A DNA stretch of 64,000 bases from Flavobacterium sp. SH_e (GCF_025717045.1 NZ_JAOVZN010000007.1:62001-126000); one strand, 5' to 3'; positions 26,772-36,414 are shown, counted from the first letter of the stretch. The notes: generated by a model not told the origin, from the sequence alone. Numbers and translations are program-made.

Positions 26772-27842
26772 ATGTTTATACTAGATGCCCACCTAGATCT
26801 CAGCATGAATGCGATGGAATGGAATCGAGATCTAAGAAACGATGTCCCTACTTTACGTCAATTAGAAAAAGGAATGACCGATAAACCAGATCGCGAACGC
26901 GCAACGGTTTCTTTTCCTGATCTCAGAAGTGGAAATATTGGAATTGTCGTCGCGACTCAAATTGCAAGATTTGTAAAACCTGATAGTATTATTCCGGGAT
27001 GGAATTCTCCAGAACAAGCTTGGGCGCAAACACAAGGACAACTTTCGTGGTATAAAAGCATGGAAGAAGCTGGTGAAATGACGCAGATTACAGATAAAAA
27101 ATCACTTCTAAAACATTATGATTTATGGAATGATGGAACTCCAAATGATAAAAAACCAATTGGCTATATTTTAAGTTTGGAAGGCGCAGATTCAATTATA
27201 GATATTTCTTATTTAGAAAAAGCCTATAATTACGGATTACGAGCTGTCGGACCCGCACATTATGGACCTGGAAGATATGCCAACGGAACGGATGCAACTG
27301 GAAAAATGAATCAGAACGGAATTGATTTATTGAAAGAAATGGAGCGTTTGAATATTATTCTCGATGCAACGCATTTGTGTGACGATGCTTTTTGGCAGGC
27401 TTTGGATCATTTTAATGGCGCGGTTTGGGCAAGTCACAACAATTGCAGAGCTTTAGTTGATCATAATAGGCAATACAGCGACGAGATGATTAAAGCTTTA
27501 GTTTCTAGAGGAGCTGTTATTGGTGGCGCTTTAGATGCTTGGATGATGGTTCCAAATTGGGAAAGAGGAATTTCTGATCCTAAAAAAATGAATTGTAGTT
27601 TAGAAACCGCTTTTCAGCACATGGATCATATTTGCCAGCTTGCAGGAAATGCAAATCATATCGGAATTGGCTCTGATTTAGATGGCGCTTTCGGGACAGA
27701 ACAATGTCCGTACGATTTAGATACGATTGCTGATTTACAAAAATTGGTTTTGATTTTTAAAAATCATGGTTATTCTGATGAAGATTTAAAGAAAATTTTT
27801 CATCAAAATTGGATTGATTTTTTACTGAAACATTGGGATTAG
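26772..27842 (+). CDS. Membrane dipeptidase, peptidase family M19
   Basis: A 356-residue M19 (renal-dipeptidase type) enzyme. The binuclear zinc ligands are visible: HLD (His7, Asp9), SLEGAD, ATHLCDD, ASHNNCRAL and IGSDLDG. The family hydrolyses dipeptides with a free amino end, including L-D dipeptides. No signal peptide is present, so it is cytoplasmic. It begins 12 bases after the PLP enzyme gene and ends with a 4-base overlap (TTAG) with the convergent DeoR gene. It could release D-amino acids for the enzyme upstream. Confidence 0.92.
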   Translation: MFILDAHLDLSMNAMEWNRDLRNDVPTLRQLEKGMTDKPDRERATVSFPDLRSGNIGIVVATQIARFVKPDSIIPGWNSPEQAWAQTQGQLSWYKSMEEAGEMTQITDKKSLLKHYDLWNDGTPNDKKPIGYILSLEGADSIIDISYLEKAYNYGLRAVGPAHYGPGRYANGTDATGKMNQNGIDLLKEMERLNIILDATHLCDDAFWQALDHFNGAVWASHNNCRALVDHNRQYSDEMIKALVSRGAVIGGALDAWMMVPNWERGISDPKKMNCSLETAFQHMDHICQLAGNANHIGIGSDLDGAFGTEQCPYDLDTIADLQKLVLIFKNHGYSDEDLKKIFHQNWIDFLLKHWD

Positions 27843-28615
27843 ATCACAACTAAACTTGGAACGGCACTTTTGTACTTCTGTAATTTTTCGTGATTTGGTT
27901 CTTCTTCGGTAATAACGTAATTCACTTCAGACAAACTAGCAATTTTCATTTTAAGAACGGTATTTAGTTTCTCCGTAATCGTTAAAACTGCTGTTTTCTT
28001 AGAAGCCTGAATCATTGCTTTTTTTACCTGAACAGTTTCCCAATCAGAATCAGAATAACCGCCGTCTACATCTAAAGCATTTGTTCCTAAAACCAAAAGA
28101 TCTGCTTTTATATTGGCTAATTGATGAAAAGCTTCTCCGCTCACACACATTTGACTATACGAAGAAATGCTTCCGCCAATCATAATCGTTTTGATATTTG
28201 GTTTATCTAAAAGCTGAACCGCTGTTAAAGCTGTAATTGTAAAAACAGTCAAATTAAGATCGTTTGGAATTAATCGGATGAATTCGCGAATCGTTGTTCC
28301 TCCATCAACAATTAAAACCATTCCGTCATGAAGAAGTCCAACGGCTTTTTGCGCAATAACTTGTTTGGCTTCGACAGCATAAGTCTGGTTCGATGAAGAA
28401 TAGTGATACCCTTTTGTCATGGCGCCACCTTTGACTTTAATTAAAAGAGAATCAGCGTCAAGTTCATTAATATCACGACGAACAGTATCTTCCGAAACAC
28501 CAAGTTTAGCCGAAAGAGTTTCAAAACTCACACGCGTGTGCAAATTGATCTCTTTTAGAATATGATTTTTACGTTCTTCCTTACTGTAATTTAAAACTTC
28601 ATTTTCAGTGCTCAT
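27839..28615 (-). CDS. DeoR family transcriptional regulator
   Basis: A 258-residue protein with an N-terminal winged helix-turn-helix (FETLSAKLGVSEDTVRRDINELD, here split at residues 33-55), the hinge KGGAM, and a C-terminal sugar-isomerase-like sensor domain with GGTTIREF, MIGGSI and the conserved LVLGTNALDVDGGYSDSD. DeoR family members are usually repressors sensing a phosphorylated sugar or derivative. It is convergent to the M19 gene and divergent from the GH20 gene. A perfect 18-base palindrome lies just upstream and is a candidate for autoregulation. Confidence 0.92.
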   Translation of the reverse strand: MSTENEVLNYSKEERKNHILKEINLHTRVSFETLSAKLGVSEDTVRRDINELDADSLLIKVKGGAMTKGYHYSSSNQTYAVEAKQVIAQKAVGLLHDGMVLIVDGGTTIREFIRLIPNDLNLTVFTITALTAVQLLDKPNIKTIMIGGSISSYSQMCVSGEAFHQLANIKADLLVLGTNALDVDGGYSDSDWETVQVKKAMIQASKKTAVLTITEKLNTVLKMKIASLSEVNYVITEEEPNHEKLQKYKSAVPSLVVI

Positions 28616-28625
28616 GCCGATCGAT

Positions 28626-28643
28626 TTTTTGTAATTACAAAAA
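28626..28643. promoter_or_regulatory. Perfect palindrome between DeoR and GH20 genes
   Basis: TTTTTGTAATTACAAAAA is a fully symmetric 18-base site, 11 bases upstream of the DeoR start codon on the minus side. The position suits an operator controlling the regulator itself, and possibly the divergent GH20 gene. It differs from the TTGCAAAA repeat upstream of the permease. Confidence 0.45.
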
Positions 28644-28773
28644 TAAACATTTCATTAAATAATTCATCGAAACCAAAAGCCGTATTGGCAATAAAAATTT
28701 TCAATAAGTTAGTTTTAAAAGCATTTCGATATCTTTAAAACTGTTTTTAATAAAAATCTAAAGTTTTTCTCCC

Positions 28774-31065
28774 ATGAAAAAATTCCTTTTTTTATTTTTT
28801 GCTCTTTCTTTTTTAAATGGAAATGCTCAAAATTCACAGCAGAACAATTCGATAATTCCTGCTCCAAATTTTTATAATTTGACTGGAGACAGTATTCGGA
28901 TAAATGGAAAAGTTCAGATTAATTTTAAAAACAAAAATTATAGTGAAAAGGAATTAAAATCGGCTAAAATTTTAGAATCGGCATTAAATTCAAAAACCAA
29001 TTCAAAGAAATCAAATCTCAAAATTGAGTTTAATTCAGATGTAAATTTCAAATCAAAAGAAGGCTATAAAATAGAAATTAATTCGAACAAAATTTCAGTT
29101 TCCGGAAAAGAAGAAGGGTTATTTTATGCAGTTCAAACTTTATTACAGCTTCTTCCAAACAAAATTTCAAGTGAAATAAAATTGCCGTGCGTAATCATCG
29201 AAGATCAACCACGATATTCTTACCGAGGCTTGCATTTAGACGTCTGCCGCCATTTTTTCTCCGTTACTGTTATAAAAGATTTTATTGCACAAATGGCTAG
29301 TTATAAATTAAATAATTTTCATTGGCATTTAACTGACGATCAAGGTTGGCGAATTGAGATTAAAAAATATCCAAAATTGACGAAAGTAGGTTCGAGAAGA
29401 GCTCAAACTTTAGTTGGAAATAAATTCGAAAGAACCCCATTCTTTTTTGACGGAAATCCATATGGAGGATTTTATACTCAAGAAGAAATCAAAGAAGTTG
29501 TAAAATTTGCCGAAGCTAATTATGTAAATGTAATTCCTGAAATCGAAATGCCCGGACATGCTTCGGCAGCGGTTACGGCTTATCCAAATTTGGCTTGTTT
29601 TCCAGATCGAAATTATAAAGTGGTAGAATCCTGGGGAGTTTTTGAAGATGTTTTTTGTGCAGGGAAAGACGAAACTTTTACTTTTCTAGAAGATGTTTTA
29701 ACGGAAGTTATGACTTTGTTTCCGAGTAAAAATATTCATGTGGGCGGAGACGAATGCCCAAAAACAAGATGGAAAGTTTGTCCAAATTGTCAAAAACGAA
29801 TCAAAGATCTAGGTTTGAAAGACGAACATGAATTACAGAGTTATTTCATCAAAAGAATTGAAAAATTCTTGAATGCCAACGGAAGACAGATTTTTGGCTG
29901 GGATGAAATTCTAGAAGGCGGACTGGCACCAAACGCAGCCGTTATGTCTTGGCGCGGAGAATCGGGCGGAATTCACGCAGCAAAACTGAAACATCCTGTT
30001 GTAATGACTCCAGAACAAACAGTTTATTTTGATTACAATCAAGGTTATTCACCAAATGAACCACTTACGGTTGGAAGATTAAGTACTTTAGAAAAAGTGT
30101 ATAATTACAATCCAACTCCTGCGGACAGCTTATCGGTTGAAGAACAAAAATATATTATTGGAGTTCAAGCCAATCTTTGGTCGGAATATTTGACAAGTCC
30201 TGCGAAATTAAATTATATGCTATATCCGCGTGTTTTGGCTTTAGCAGAAATCGCTTGGACAGAACCAAAAAACAAAAACTACAATCATTTTCTTCAAAAT
30301 CAACTGCCTTATCATTTAGAAAAACTGGAATTGCAAAATCGATTGTATAAAGTTCCAACACCTTTTGAAGCTGACGAAACAGCTTTAATTGCATCAAAAT
30401 ATATTTTAGATTTAAAACCAACCATCAAAAACGGCAAGATATTTTATACAATTGATGGCTACAATCCTGATGAAACGGCAAATCTCTACCAAAATCCTGT
30501 AACTGTAAATATTCCGAAAGGCGAATATCGAATTATTAAAACAATTCAAATCAGCGAAAGTGGCAAAAGAAGTTCTATTAATAAAATAATTGTTCGAAAT
30601 CCTGATTTGAAATCTGCTTTGGCCATTCAACCCAAAGATAATGGTTTGAAGTATGAATATTTTACTGGAAACTTTTCTCAAACTCAGGATTTAGAACTTT
30701 CAAAACCTTTTTTTAGAGGCATTTTGAAAGGCAAAATTAGTGCTGAAAAATGGAAAACGAAATTAGAGCGTTATATCGGTTTAAAATTCGACGGATACAT
30801 CTTTATTCCGGAAACTGGAAATTATACTTTTTCGACACTTTCAGACGACGGATCGAAGCTTTTTATTGATGATGAATTAATTGTAGATAATGATGGTATT
30901 CATTGGATGAATGAAGCTTATGGCGCTGTTAAACTGGAGAAAGGCTTTCATAAACTCAACATCAGTTATTTTGATTTAACTGGCGGCACAATTTTAAACT
31001 GTTTTATACAGCAGGAAGGAAAAGAAAAACAAGAAATAAGCGCTTCGCAATTGTTCTATGAGTAA
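28774..31065 (+). CDS. GH20 beta-N-acetylhexosaminidase with C-terminal PA14 domain
   Basis: A 763-residue exported enzyme. A signal peptide (MKKFLFLFFALSFLNGNAQ) is followed by a GH20b N-terminal domain (about residues 30-145), the GH20 catalytic barrel beginning RYSYRGLHLDVCRHFF and containing the acid/base pair Asp326-Glu327 (HVGGDECPK), then a chitobiase-type beta domain (FYTIDGYNPDETANLY) and a PA14 domain near the C-terminus (FDGYIFIPETGNYTFSTLSDDGS). It releases terminal GlcNAc/GalNAc from glycans such as chitin oligomers or murein fragments. Neighbouring dipeptidase and D-amino-acid genes hint at wall-fragment recycling. It is followed by a strong terminator. Confidence 0.95.
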   Translation: MKKFLFLFFALSFLNGNAQNSQQNNSIIPAPNFYNLTGDSIRINGKVQINFKNKNYSEKELKSAKILESALNSKTNSKKSNLKIEFNSDVNFKSKEGYKIEINSNKISVSGKEEGLFYAVQTLLQLLPNKISSEIKLPCVIIEDQPRYSYRGLHLDVCRHFFSVTVIKDFIAQMASYKLNNFHWHLTDDQGWRIEIKKYPKLTKVGSRRAQTLVGNKFERTPFFFDGNPYGGFYTQEEIKEVVKFAEANYVNVIPEIEMPGHASAAVTAYPNLACFPDRNYKVVESWGVFEDVFCAGKDETFTFLEDVLTEVMTLFPSKNIHVGGDECPKTRWKVCPNCQKRIKDLGLKDEHELQSYFIKRIEKFLNANGRQIFGWDEILEGGLAPNAAVMSWRGESGGIHAAKLKHPVVMTPEQTVYFDYNQGYSPNEPLTVGRLSTLEKVYNYNPTPADSLSVEEQKYIIGVQANLWSEYLTSPAKLNYMLYPRVLALAEIAWTEPKNKNYNHFLQNQLPYHLEKLELQNRLYKVPTPFEADETALIASKYILDLKPTIKNGKIFYTIDGYNPDETANLYQNPVTVNIPKGEYRIIKTIQISESGKRSSINKIIVRNPDLKSALAIQPKDNGLKYEYFTGNFSQTQDLELSKPFFRGILKGKISAEKWKTKLERYIGLKFDGYIFIPETGNYTFSTLSDDGSKLFIDDELIVDNDGIHWMNEAYGAVKLEKGFHKLNISYFDLTGGTILNCFIQQEGKEKQEISASQLFYE

Positions 31066-31069
31066 AAAC

Positions 31070-31103
31070 AAAAAACGCATCAAACTAAATTGATGCGTTT
31101 TTT
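31070..31103. terminator. Terminator after GH20 gene
   Basis: AAAAAACGCATCAA and TTGATGCGTTTTTT form a 14-bp stem with a 5-base loop. It lies between two convergent genes, so it can serve both. Confidence 0.85.
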
Positions 31104-31118
31104 GTTTTATTTCAAAAG

Positions 31119-32135
31119 CTATTTACTAATTGCTTTACTCAAATCTTTAAAGTCATTATCTTTTAAATTATAAGCAAAACCTGCTCCGTAAAAATAGTAA
31201 ACACCGTCTCCTGTTTTAGCATTTACAACTTGCAAATATTTGTTTCCATTCATACTTACATATCGTAAATAGTAGATTTCTTCATTGTTAAGAATCTTTC
31301 TTTTAAGATCCTCATCTCTAATAAACTGATATTTGTATTTATAATCTTCTACCAGTTTTTTAAGATCTTTTTCGTCTCTTAATTTTTCAGTTCCTTTCCA
31401 TGGGTTATATTCCATCATGTAAGCTTCAGGAATATATAGTGTATTATCTTTAAGTTTTTTCACTTCAGGTTTTACAAAATCATCATAAAGTCCAATATGT
31501 TCTCCAGCATTGATCAACTGATTGATAAGCTGAAAATAGTTTTTTAGCATTCCAAGATTTGTATTGGTAAAACTATTTTCTGTATACATTTTTTCATAAA
31601 GAATTGAAATTTTCTCATCTGACCTAGCTGCCATTGCTTCTCCTAAAAATGAATTATTAGCGCAAAGTGGAACCCTTGCAACATACTTCATATTCTCATT
31701 CAAAAGATTATTCAATTTTCTGTTATATTTTTTATCATCTGATTTAAGCTTAGCTAAACCTTTATCAAATTTTTCTTTATTCAAAACTCGTATTGCAAAA
31801 TTGGTATGAATATAAACAGTTCCTTTGCTTGTTTCCACTCTATCTCCAATGAATTTTGCAATAGAATATGTTCCATCAATATAATCCAAGATATTAAAAT
31901 CTTTATATTCTACCACTTTAAATGGAGTAACAGTCCATGTTTCTTTTAAAATTTTCTCATAATCTTCTTTAGAGTTTACTTGAGGAAGCACAAAAACAGT
32001 AGTCGTAGATTTAAATTTCTCTAATTCCCCTTTTTCAAATTCATCGTTTGCTCCACGATCAGAAGAGGTAATGGCAACCTGTGCAAAATTTTGAATGCTT
32101 AGGGCAAGCATTGCAAATAGTAAAATTCTTTTCAT
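31119..32135 (-). CDS. Exported protein of unknown function
   Basis: A 338-residue protein with signal peptide MKRILLFAMLALSIQNFAQ. The mature part has no motif that I recognise; it has many charged residues and beta-like segments such as TVYIHTNFAIRVLN and the tail VNAKTGDGVYYFYGAGFAY. An upstream in-frame ATG at 32198 would extend the protein by 21 residues before the signal peptide and is not preferred. It stands alone downstream of sdhB behind that gene's terminator, so it is probably independently expressed. Confidence 0.7.
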   Translation of the reverse strand: MKRILLFAMLALSIQNFAQVAITSSDRGANDEFEKGELEKFKSTTTVFVLPQVNSKEDYEKILKETWTVTPFKVVEYKDFNILDYIDGTYSIAKFIGDRVETSKGTVYIHTNFAIRVLNKEKFDKGLAKLKSDDKKYNRKLNNLLNENMKYVARVPLCANNSFLGEAMAARSDEKISILYEKMYTENSFTNTNLGMLKNYFQLINQLINAGEHIGLYDDFVKPEVKKLKDNTLYIPEAYMMEYNPWKGTEKLRDEKDLKKLVEDYKYKYQFIRDEDLKRKILNNEEIYYLRYVSMNGNKYLQVVNAKTGDGVYYFYGAGFAYNLKDNDFKDLSKAISK

Positions 32136-32181
32136 TAATTTAATTTGTTTTTGGTTATTATTTATGGAATAAAAGTAGTAC

Positions 32182-32219
32182 AAAAAAAACGCATTCAAAC
32201 TAATGAATGCGTTTTTTTA
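32182..32219 (-). terminator. Terminator after sdhB
   Basis: AAAAAACGCATTCA pairs with TGAATGCGTTTTTT across a short loop, immediately downstream of sdhB on the minus strand. It resembles the stem after the GH20 gene in its GCAT core but is a separate element. Confidence 0.85.
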
Positions 32220-32239
32220 AATATACTAAATTGTATTCT

Positions 32240-32986
32240 TTATCCTTTCAAGCTTGCCGCTAAATACTCACGGTTCATACGTGCGATATTTTCAAGTGAA
32301 ATTCCTTTTGGACACTCGATTTCACAAGCTCCAGTGTTTGTACAGTTTCCAAAACCTTCCAAATCCATTTGGTGAACCATGTTTAATACACGATCCGTTG
32401 CTTCAACTTTACCTTGAGGCAATAATGCATATTGAGAAACTTTTGCAGAAACGAATAACATTGCTGAAGAGTTTTTACAAGTTGCAACGCAAGCTCCACA
32501 ACCAATACAAGCTGCAGCATCAAATGATTTATCTGCGTCGTCTTTTGGAACTGGAATTGCATTTGCATCGATTGTATTTCCTGAAGTGTTTACAGAGATA
32601 AATCCTCCTGCATGTTGAATTCTGTCAAAAGAACTTCTGTCAACAACTAAATCTTTAATTACTGGGAAAGCTTTTGCTCTAAATGGCTCGATAAAAATCG
32701 TGTCACCATCTTTAAACATACGCATGTGTAACTGACAAGTTGTAACACCTCTGTCTGGTCCGTGCGCTTCACCGTTGATGAATAAAGAACACATTCCGCA
32801 GATTCCTTCACGACAATCGTGATCAAATGCTACAGGCTCTTCTCCTTTGTTGATTAAACCTTCGTTAAGAACGTCTAACATTTCAAGGAAAGACATATCT
32901 GGTTCGATTCCATCGATAGGATATTCTACAATCCCTCCTTTATCTTGAGCGTTTTTTTGACGCCATATTTTTAATGTAAGTTTCAT
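32240..32986 (-). CDS. sdhB: Succinate dehydrogenase / fumarate reductase iron-sulfur subunit
   Basis: A 248-residue protein with the [2Fe-2S] cluster cysteines [12 protein letters not shown]...TTCQ near the N-terminus and two ferredoxin-like clusters [11 protein letters not shown] and [14 protein letters not shown]. It passes electrons from SdhA to the cytochrome b subunit in the membrane complex II. The gene follows sdhA but with a 440-base insert holding a four-helix-bundle gene in between. A terminator follows. Confidence 0.96.
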   Translation of the reverse strand: MKLTLKIWRQKNAQDKGGIVEYPIDGIEPDMSFLEMLDVLNEGLINKGEEPVAFDHDCREGICGMCSLFINGEAHGPDRGVTTCQLHMRMFKDGDTIFIEPFRAKAFPVIKDLVVDRSSFDRIQHAGGFISVNTSGNTIDANAIPVPKDDADKSFDAAACIGCGACVATCKNSSAMLFVSAKVSQYALLPQGKVEATDRVLNMVHQMDLEGFGNCTNTGACEIECPKGISLENIARMNREYLAASLKG

Positions 32987-33006
32987 AATTTTGTTATGGG
33001 TTATAA

Positions 33007-33018
33007 GTTAAGAGTTAA
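33007..33018 (+). repeat. Left inverted repeat flanking the four-helix-bundle gene
   Basis: GTTAAGAGTTAA at 33007-33018 is the complement of TTAACTCTTAAC at 33413-33424. Both lie in wider GGTTAT- and AACCCTTA-rich sequence and border the four-helix-bundle gene on both sides within the sdh operon. The arms lie within about 10-30 bases of the sdhA stop and sdhB start codons. Confidence 0.7.
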
Positions 33019-33032
33019 ACGTCATAGGGTTA

Positions 33033-33407
33033 CTACTCCATTTTAGTCCTAGCTAAATAATTTATATATCCATTTAATATTGCTTTGGTTCTTTCGAACC
33101 TTTCTCTAAATTTTTGCAACAAATCTTCTTCAATATAATTCTCATCTAAAGCGGTAATTACCTGATTTAAAGATTCAGTTAATGAACCTCGGGCAATTCT
33201 GCAGAATTGAATATTTTCTTGATAATGATATCTTCCAAACCCTTCGGCAATATTATCACTAACAGATCTAGAAGATCGTTTAAGCTGACTAGTTAAGGCA
33301 TATTTTTCGTCAATTGGAAATTTCGAAAGAATATTTTGAGAAACAAAGATTCTTAATTCACGTGCTGCTTTCCAGCATTCTAAATCTTCGAACGACTTTA
33401 AACTCAT
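33033..33407 (-). CDS. Four-helix-bundle protein (23S rRNA intervening-sequence type)
   Basis: A 124-residue protein with the family pattern: SFEDLECWKAARELRIF near the N-terminus, ALTSQLKRSSRSVSDNIAEGFGR and the C-terminal FRERFERTKAILNGYINYLARTK. The family forms homopentameric four-helix bundles (S23/IVP and Avd-like proteins); a nucleic-acid-associated role is proposed, but the function in this setting is not known. It is inserted between sdhA and sdhB, in the same direction, bordered by inverted repeats, and its codons and spacing break the usual sdhAB order. Confidence 0.9.
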   Translation of the reverse strand: MSLKSFEDLECWKAARELRIFVSQNILSKFPIDEKYALTSQLKRSSRSVSDNIAEGFGRYHYQENIQFCRIARGSLTESLNQVITALDENYIEEDLLQKFRERFERTKAILNGYINYLARTKME

Positions 33408-33412
33408 AACCC

Positions 33413-33424
33413 TTAACTCTTAAC
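33413..33424 (+). repeat. Right inverted repeat flanking the four-helix-bundle gene
   Basis: TTAACTCTTAAC is the reverse complement of the repeat at 33007-33018. It lies between the start of the four-helix-bundle gene and the sdhA stop codon, which begins only 7 bases later. Confidence 0.7.
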
Positions 33425-33430
33425 CTTATG

Positions 33431-35431
33431 TTATTTATAACTTCTTTGAACTAATTTAATGTTTTCGTAATTAAGAGGTTCTTTGTGTAATACTGCATCA
33501 CTTGGTTTTCCTTTGTATTCCCAAGCTGCAACGTATGCAAAGTTCTCATCGTCACGAAGTGCTTCTCCTTCTTCTGTTTGGTATTCCTCACGGAAGTGAC
33601 CTCCACAAGATTCGTTACGGTGTAAAGCATCTTTTGCGAACAATTCTCCTAATTCTAAGAAATCGGCAACACGAGTCGCTTTTTCTAACTCCTGATTAAA
33701 TTCGAAAGCGCTTCCAGGAACTTTTACATCTTTATAAAACTCTTCACGTAAAGCAGCAATTTCTTCGATAGCTTCAGTCAAACCTTTAGCATTACGAGCC
33801 ATACCTACTTTATTCCACATGATTTTTCCAAGTTTTTTGTGGAAATAATCTACAGAATGTGTTCCGTTGTTGTTGATAAATTTATTGATTTGATCTACAA
33901 CTGCTTTTTCAGCTTCAACGAATTCTGGCAAGTCTGTAGAAATTGGTCCCATTTTAATATCTGGAGCTAAATAATCTCCGATAGTATATGGCAATACGAA
34001 ATATCCATCAGCTAAACCTTGCATTAAAGCAGAAGCTCCAAGTCTGTTTGCACCGTGATCAGAGAAGTTAGATTCTCCAATTGAGAAACATCCAGGAATT
34101 GTAGTCATTAAGTTATAATCAACCCAAGTTCCACCCATTGTATAGTGAACCGCTGGATAAATCATCATTGGCGTTACATAAGGATCTTCGTCAACGATTT
34201 TCAAGTACATTTGGAATAAGTTTCCGTATTTACTTTTCACGATATCAGTTCCTAATTTAGTAACTAAAGCTTTGTCATTTTCATTCAATCCTTTTACGTG
34301 AGCCGCTTCTTTTCCGTAACGTTCGATAGCAGCAGCGAAATCTAAATAAACTGCTTCTCCAGTTTTGTTAACTCCAAAACCAGCATCACATCTTTCTTTA
34401 GCCGCACGAGACGCAACGTCACGAGGAACTAAGTTACCAAAAGCAGGATATCTTCTTTCTAAGAAATAATCTCTTTCGTCTTCAGATAAATCAATCGCTT
34501 TTTTCTTTCCTTCACGGATTGCCTGAGCATCTTCTAATTTTTTAGGTACCCAAATACGACCGTCATTACGTAAAGATTCAGACATCAAAGTCAATTTAGA
34601 CTGGTGATCTCCTGAAACTGGGATACATGTTGGGTGAATTTGCGTGTAACAAGGATTTGCGAAAAACGCTCCTTTTTTATGAATTTTCCAAGCAGCCGTT
34701 GCGTTACTTCCCATAGCATTTGTAGAAAGGAAAAATACGTTTCCGTATCCTCCTGAACCAATTACTACCGCGTGAGCAGAATGTCTTTCTATTTTTCCTG
34801 TGATTAAGTCACGAGCGATGATACCTCTCGCTTTTCCGTTCACGATTACAATGTCAAGCATTTCGTGACGGTTGTACATTTTGATTTTTCCACGACCAAT
34901 CTGACGGTTCATTGCAGAATAAGCTCCTAACAATAATTGTTGTCCAGTTTGTCCTTGTGCGTAGAATGTACGAGAAACCAAAGTTCCTCCAAAAGAACGG
35001 TTATCTAAAAGTCCGCCGTATTCACGAGCCAATGGCACCCCTTGAGCCACACACTGGTCAATAATATTAGCAGAAACTTCAGCCAAACGGTGAACGTTTG
35101 CCTCACGTGCACGGTAGTCTCCTCCTTTTACAGTATCGTAGAACAATCTGTAAACTGAGTCACCGTCACCTTTATAGTTTTTTGCCGCGTTGATACCTCC
35201 TTGTGCCGCAATAGAGTGCGCACGACGTGGAGAATCTTGGAAGCAGAATGCTTTTACGTTATATCCTAACTCAGCCAAAGTAGCCGCAGCTGAACCTCCA
35301 GCCAAACCTGTACCAACAACGATAATATCAAGATTACGTTTGTTAGCAGGGTTTACTAAATTAATATGATCTTTATAATTTGTCCATTTGTCCGCTATAG
35401 GACCATTTGGAATTTTTGAATCTAATGCCAT
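33431..35431 (-). CDS. sdhA: Succinate dehydrogenase / fumarate reductase flavoprotein subunit
   Basis: A 666-residue flavoprotein with the FAD-binding [19 protein letters not shown], the covalent-flavin HS region [18 protein letters not shown], and a substrate pocket in [23 protein letters not shown] and [11 protein letters not shown]. It oxidises succinate to fumarate in complex II. The length and the b558-type partner SdhC indicate the Bacteroidota group of the enzyme. It starts 11 bases after the sdhC stop. Confidence 0.97.
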   Translation of the reverse strand: MALDSKIPNGPIADKWTNYKDHINLVNPANKRNLDIIVVGTGLAGGSAAATLAELGYNVKAFCFQDSPRRAHSIAAQGGINAAKNYKGDGDSVYRLFYDTVKGGDYRAREANVHRLAEVSANIIDQCVAQGVPLAREYGGLLDNRSFGGTLVSRTFYAQGQTGQQLLLGAYSAMNRQIGRGKIKMYNRHEMLDIVIVNGKARGIIARDLITGKIERHSAHAVVIGSGGYGNVFFLSTNAMGSNATAAWKIHKKGAFFANPCYTQIHPTCIPVSGDHQSKLTLMSESLRNDGRIWVPKKLEDAQAIREGKKKAIDLSEDERDYFLERRYPAFGNLVPRDVASRAAKERCDAGFGVNKTGEAVYLDFAAAIERYGKEAAHVKGLNENDKALVTKLGTDIVKSKYGNLFQMYLKIVDEDPYVTPMMIYPAVHYTMGGTWVDYNLMTTIPGCFSIGESNFSDHGANRLGASALMQGLADGYFVLPYTIGDYLAPDIKMGPISTDLPEFVEAEKAVVDQINKFINNNGTHSVDYFHKKLGKIMWNKVGMARNAKGLTEAIEEIAALREEFYKDVKVPGSAFEFNQELEKATRVADFLELGELFAKDALHRNESCGGHFREEYQTEEGEALRDDENFAYVAAWEYKGKPSDAVLHKEPLNYENIKLVQRSYK

Positions 35432-35442
35432 TATAATTGATA

Positions 35443-36108
35443 TTAATTATTGAAATGATGAAATAATGCGATAATTACGAAAAGCGCTGGAACTACAACT
35501 GCGAACCAGTAACCTACTTTCGCTAAAAATCTTGAGTATTTGTTGTGCATTCCCATTGATTGAAGAGAAGATGCAAACCCGTGCCATAAGTGGAATCCTA
35601 AAAGGATAAATGACACACAATATAATCCTGTACGGATTGGGTCATGAAATTTGTGAACTAACTCACCATAATATCTTGTAGCATCTGGTGCTGTACCCGC
35701 TATGTATTTGTAGCTAACTTCAGGAAACCAGAAATCGTAAAAATGCAATCCTAAGAAAGCTAAAATAACCAATCCAGAAATAATCATATTTCTAGAACTC
35801 CAAGAAGCGTTTGCGGCTCCGTTGTATTTAGCGTATGCAATTGGTCTTGCCGCGCTGTTTTGTGCCGTAAGTACAAATCCCATTACGAAGTGGAAAATTA
35901 CCCCGAATGCCAAAACTGGTTGCATTACATACTGAATCAGCGGATTGTATCCCATAAAGTGAGAAGCTTCATTGAAAACATCTTCACTAAGAATAGAAAT
36001 AAAATTTAAGGAAACATGCAGCGCTAAAAACGTGATTAAGAATATTCCCGAAAGAGCCATAGCCACTTTCTTTAAGATGGAAGCATTCAACTGTGCAGAT
36101 TGTGCCAT
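35443..36108 (-). CDS. sdhC: Succinate dehydrogenase cytochrome b subunit (b558 type)
   Basis: A 221-residue membrane protein of about five transmembrane helices (for example [41 protein letters not shown] and [21 protein letters not shown]) with several histidines in or near the helices that can bind two hemes. It anchors complex II and passes electrons to menaquinone. It is the first gene of sdhC-sdhA-sdhB. A full flavobacterial promoter lies upstream. Confidence 0.95.
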   Translation of the reverse strand: MAQSAQLNASILKKVAMALSGIFLITFLALHVSLNFISILSEDVFNEASHFMGYNPLIQYVMQPVLAFGVIFHFVMGFVLTAQNSAARPIAYAKYNGAANASWSSRNMIISGLVILAFLGLHFYDFWFPEVSYKYIAGTAPDATRYYGELVHKFHDPIRTGLYCVSFILLGFHLWHGFASSLQSMGMHNKYSRFLAKVGYWFAVVVPALFVIIALFHHFNN

Positions 36109-36140
36109 AAGTGTTAAGTAGTTTGTTTTAAAAAATTACA

Positions 36141-36171
36141 CAAAAATAATTCAATTACAAAAGAACTACAA
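36141..36171 (-). promoter_or_regulatory. Promoter of the sdh operon
   Basis: On the minus strand TTG (36171-36169), 20 bases and TATTTTTG (36148-36141) fit the flavobacterial TTG-N17-23-TAnnTTTG promoter. The predicted start lies about 30 bases before the sdhC start codon. The rest of the 355-base divergent spacer is AT-rich and unassigned except for the HMG-CoA synthase promoter. Confidence 0.65.
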
Positions 36172-36414
36172 CCATTTCGCTGTTATTTATAATGATTTTA
36201 AAATAGCACGCATCTACGTATTTTTACGTACAAAAACTAAGCTGCTAAAAAATAATTCACTATAGGAAACTCAAAATACTGCTTTTTAAGCTTTAAAGAA
36301 AAATTTGAGCTCTAAGTAGATTACTAAAAATTTATCATATTGTTATTTTATTCAAACTTTTGATTTATTTTCTTCAAAAGTGTTCCTCGGCAGAAATTTT
36401 GTCTAAGTAAAAAA

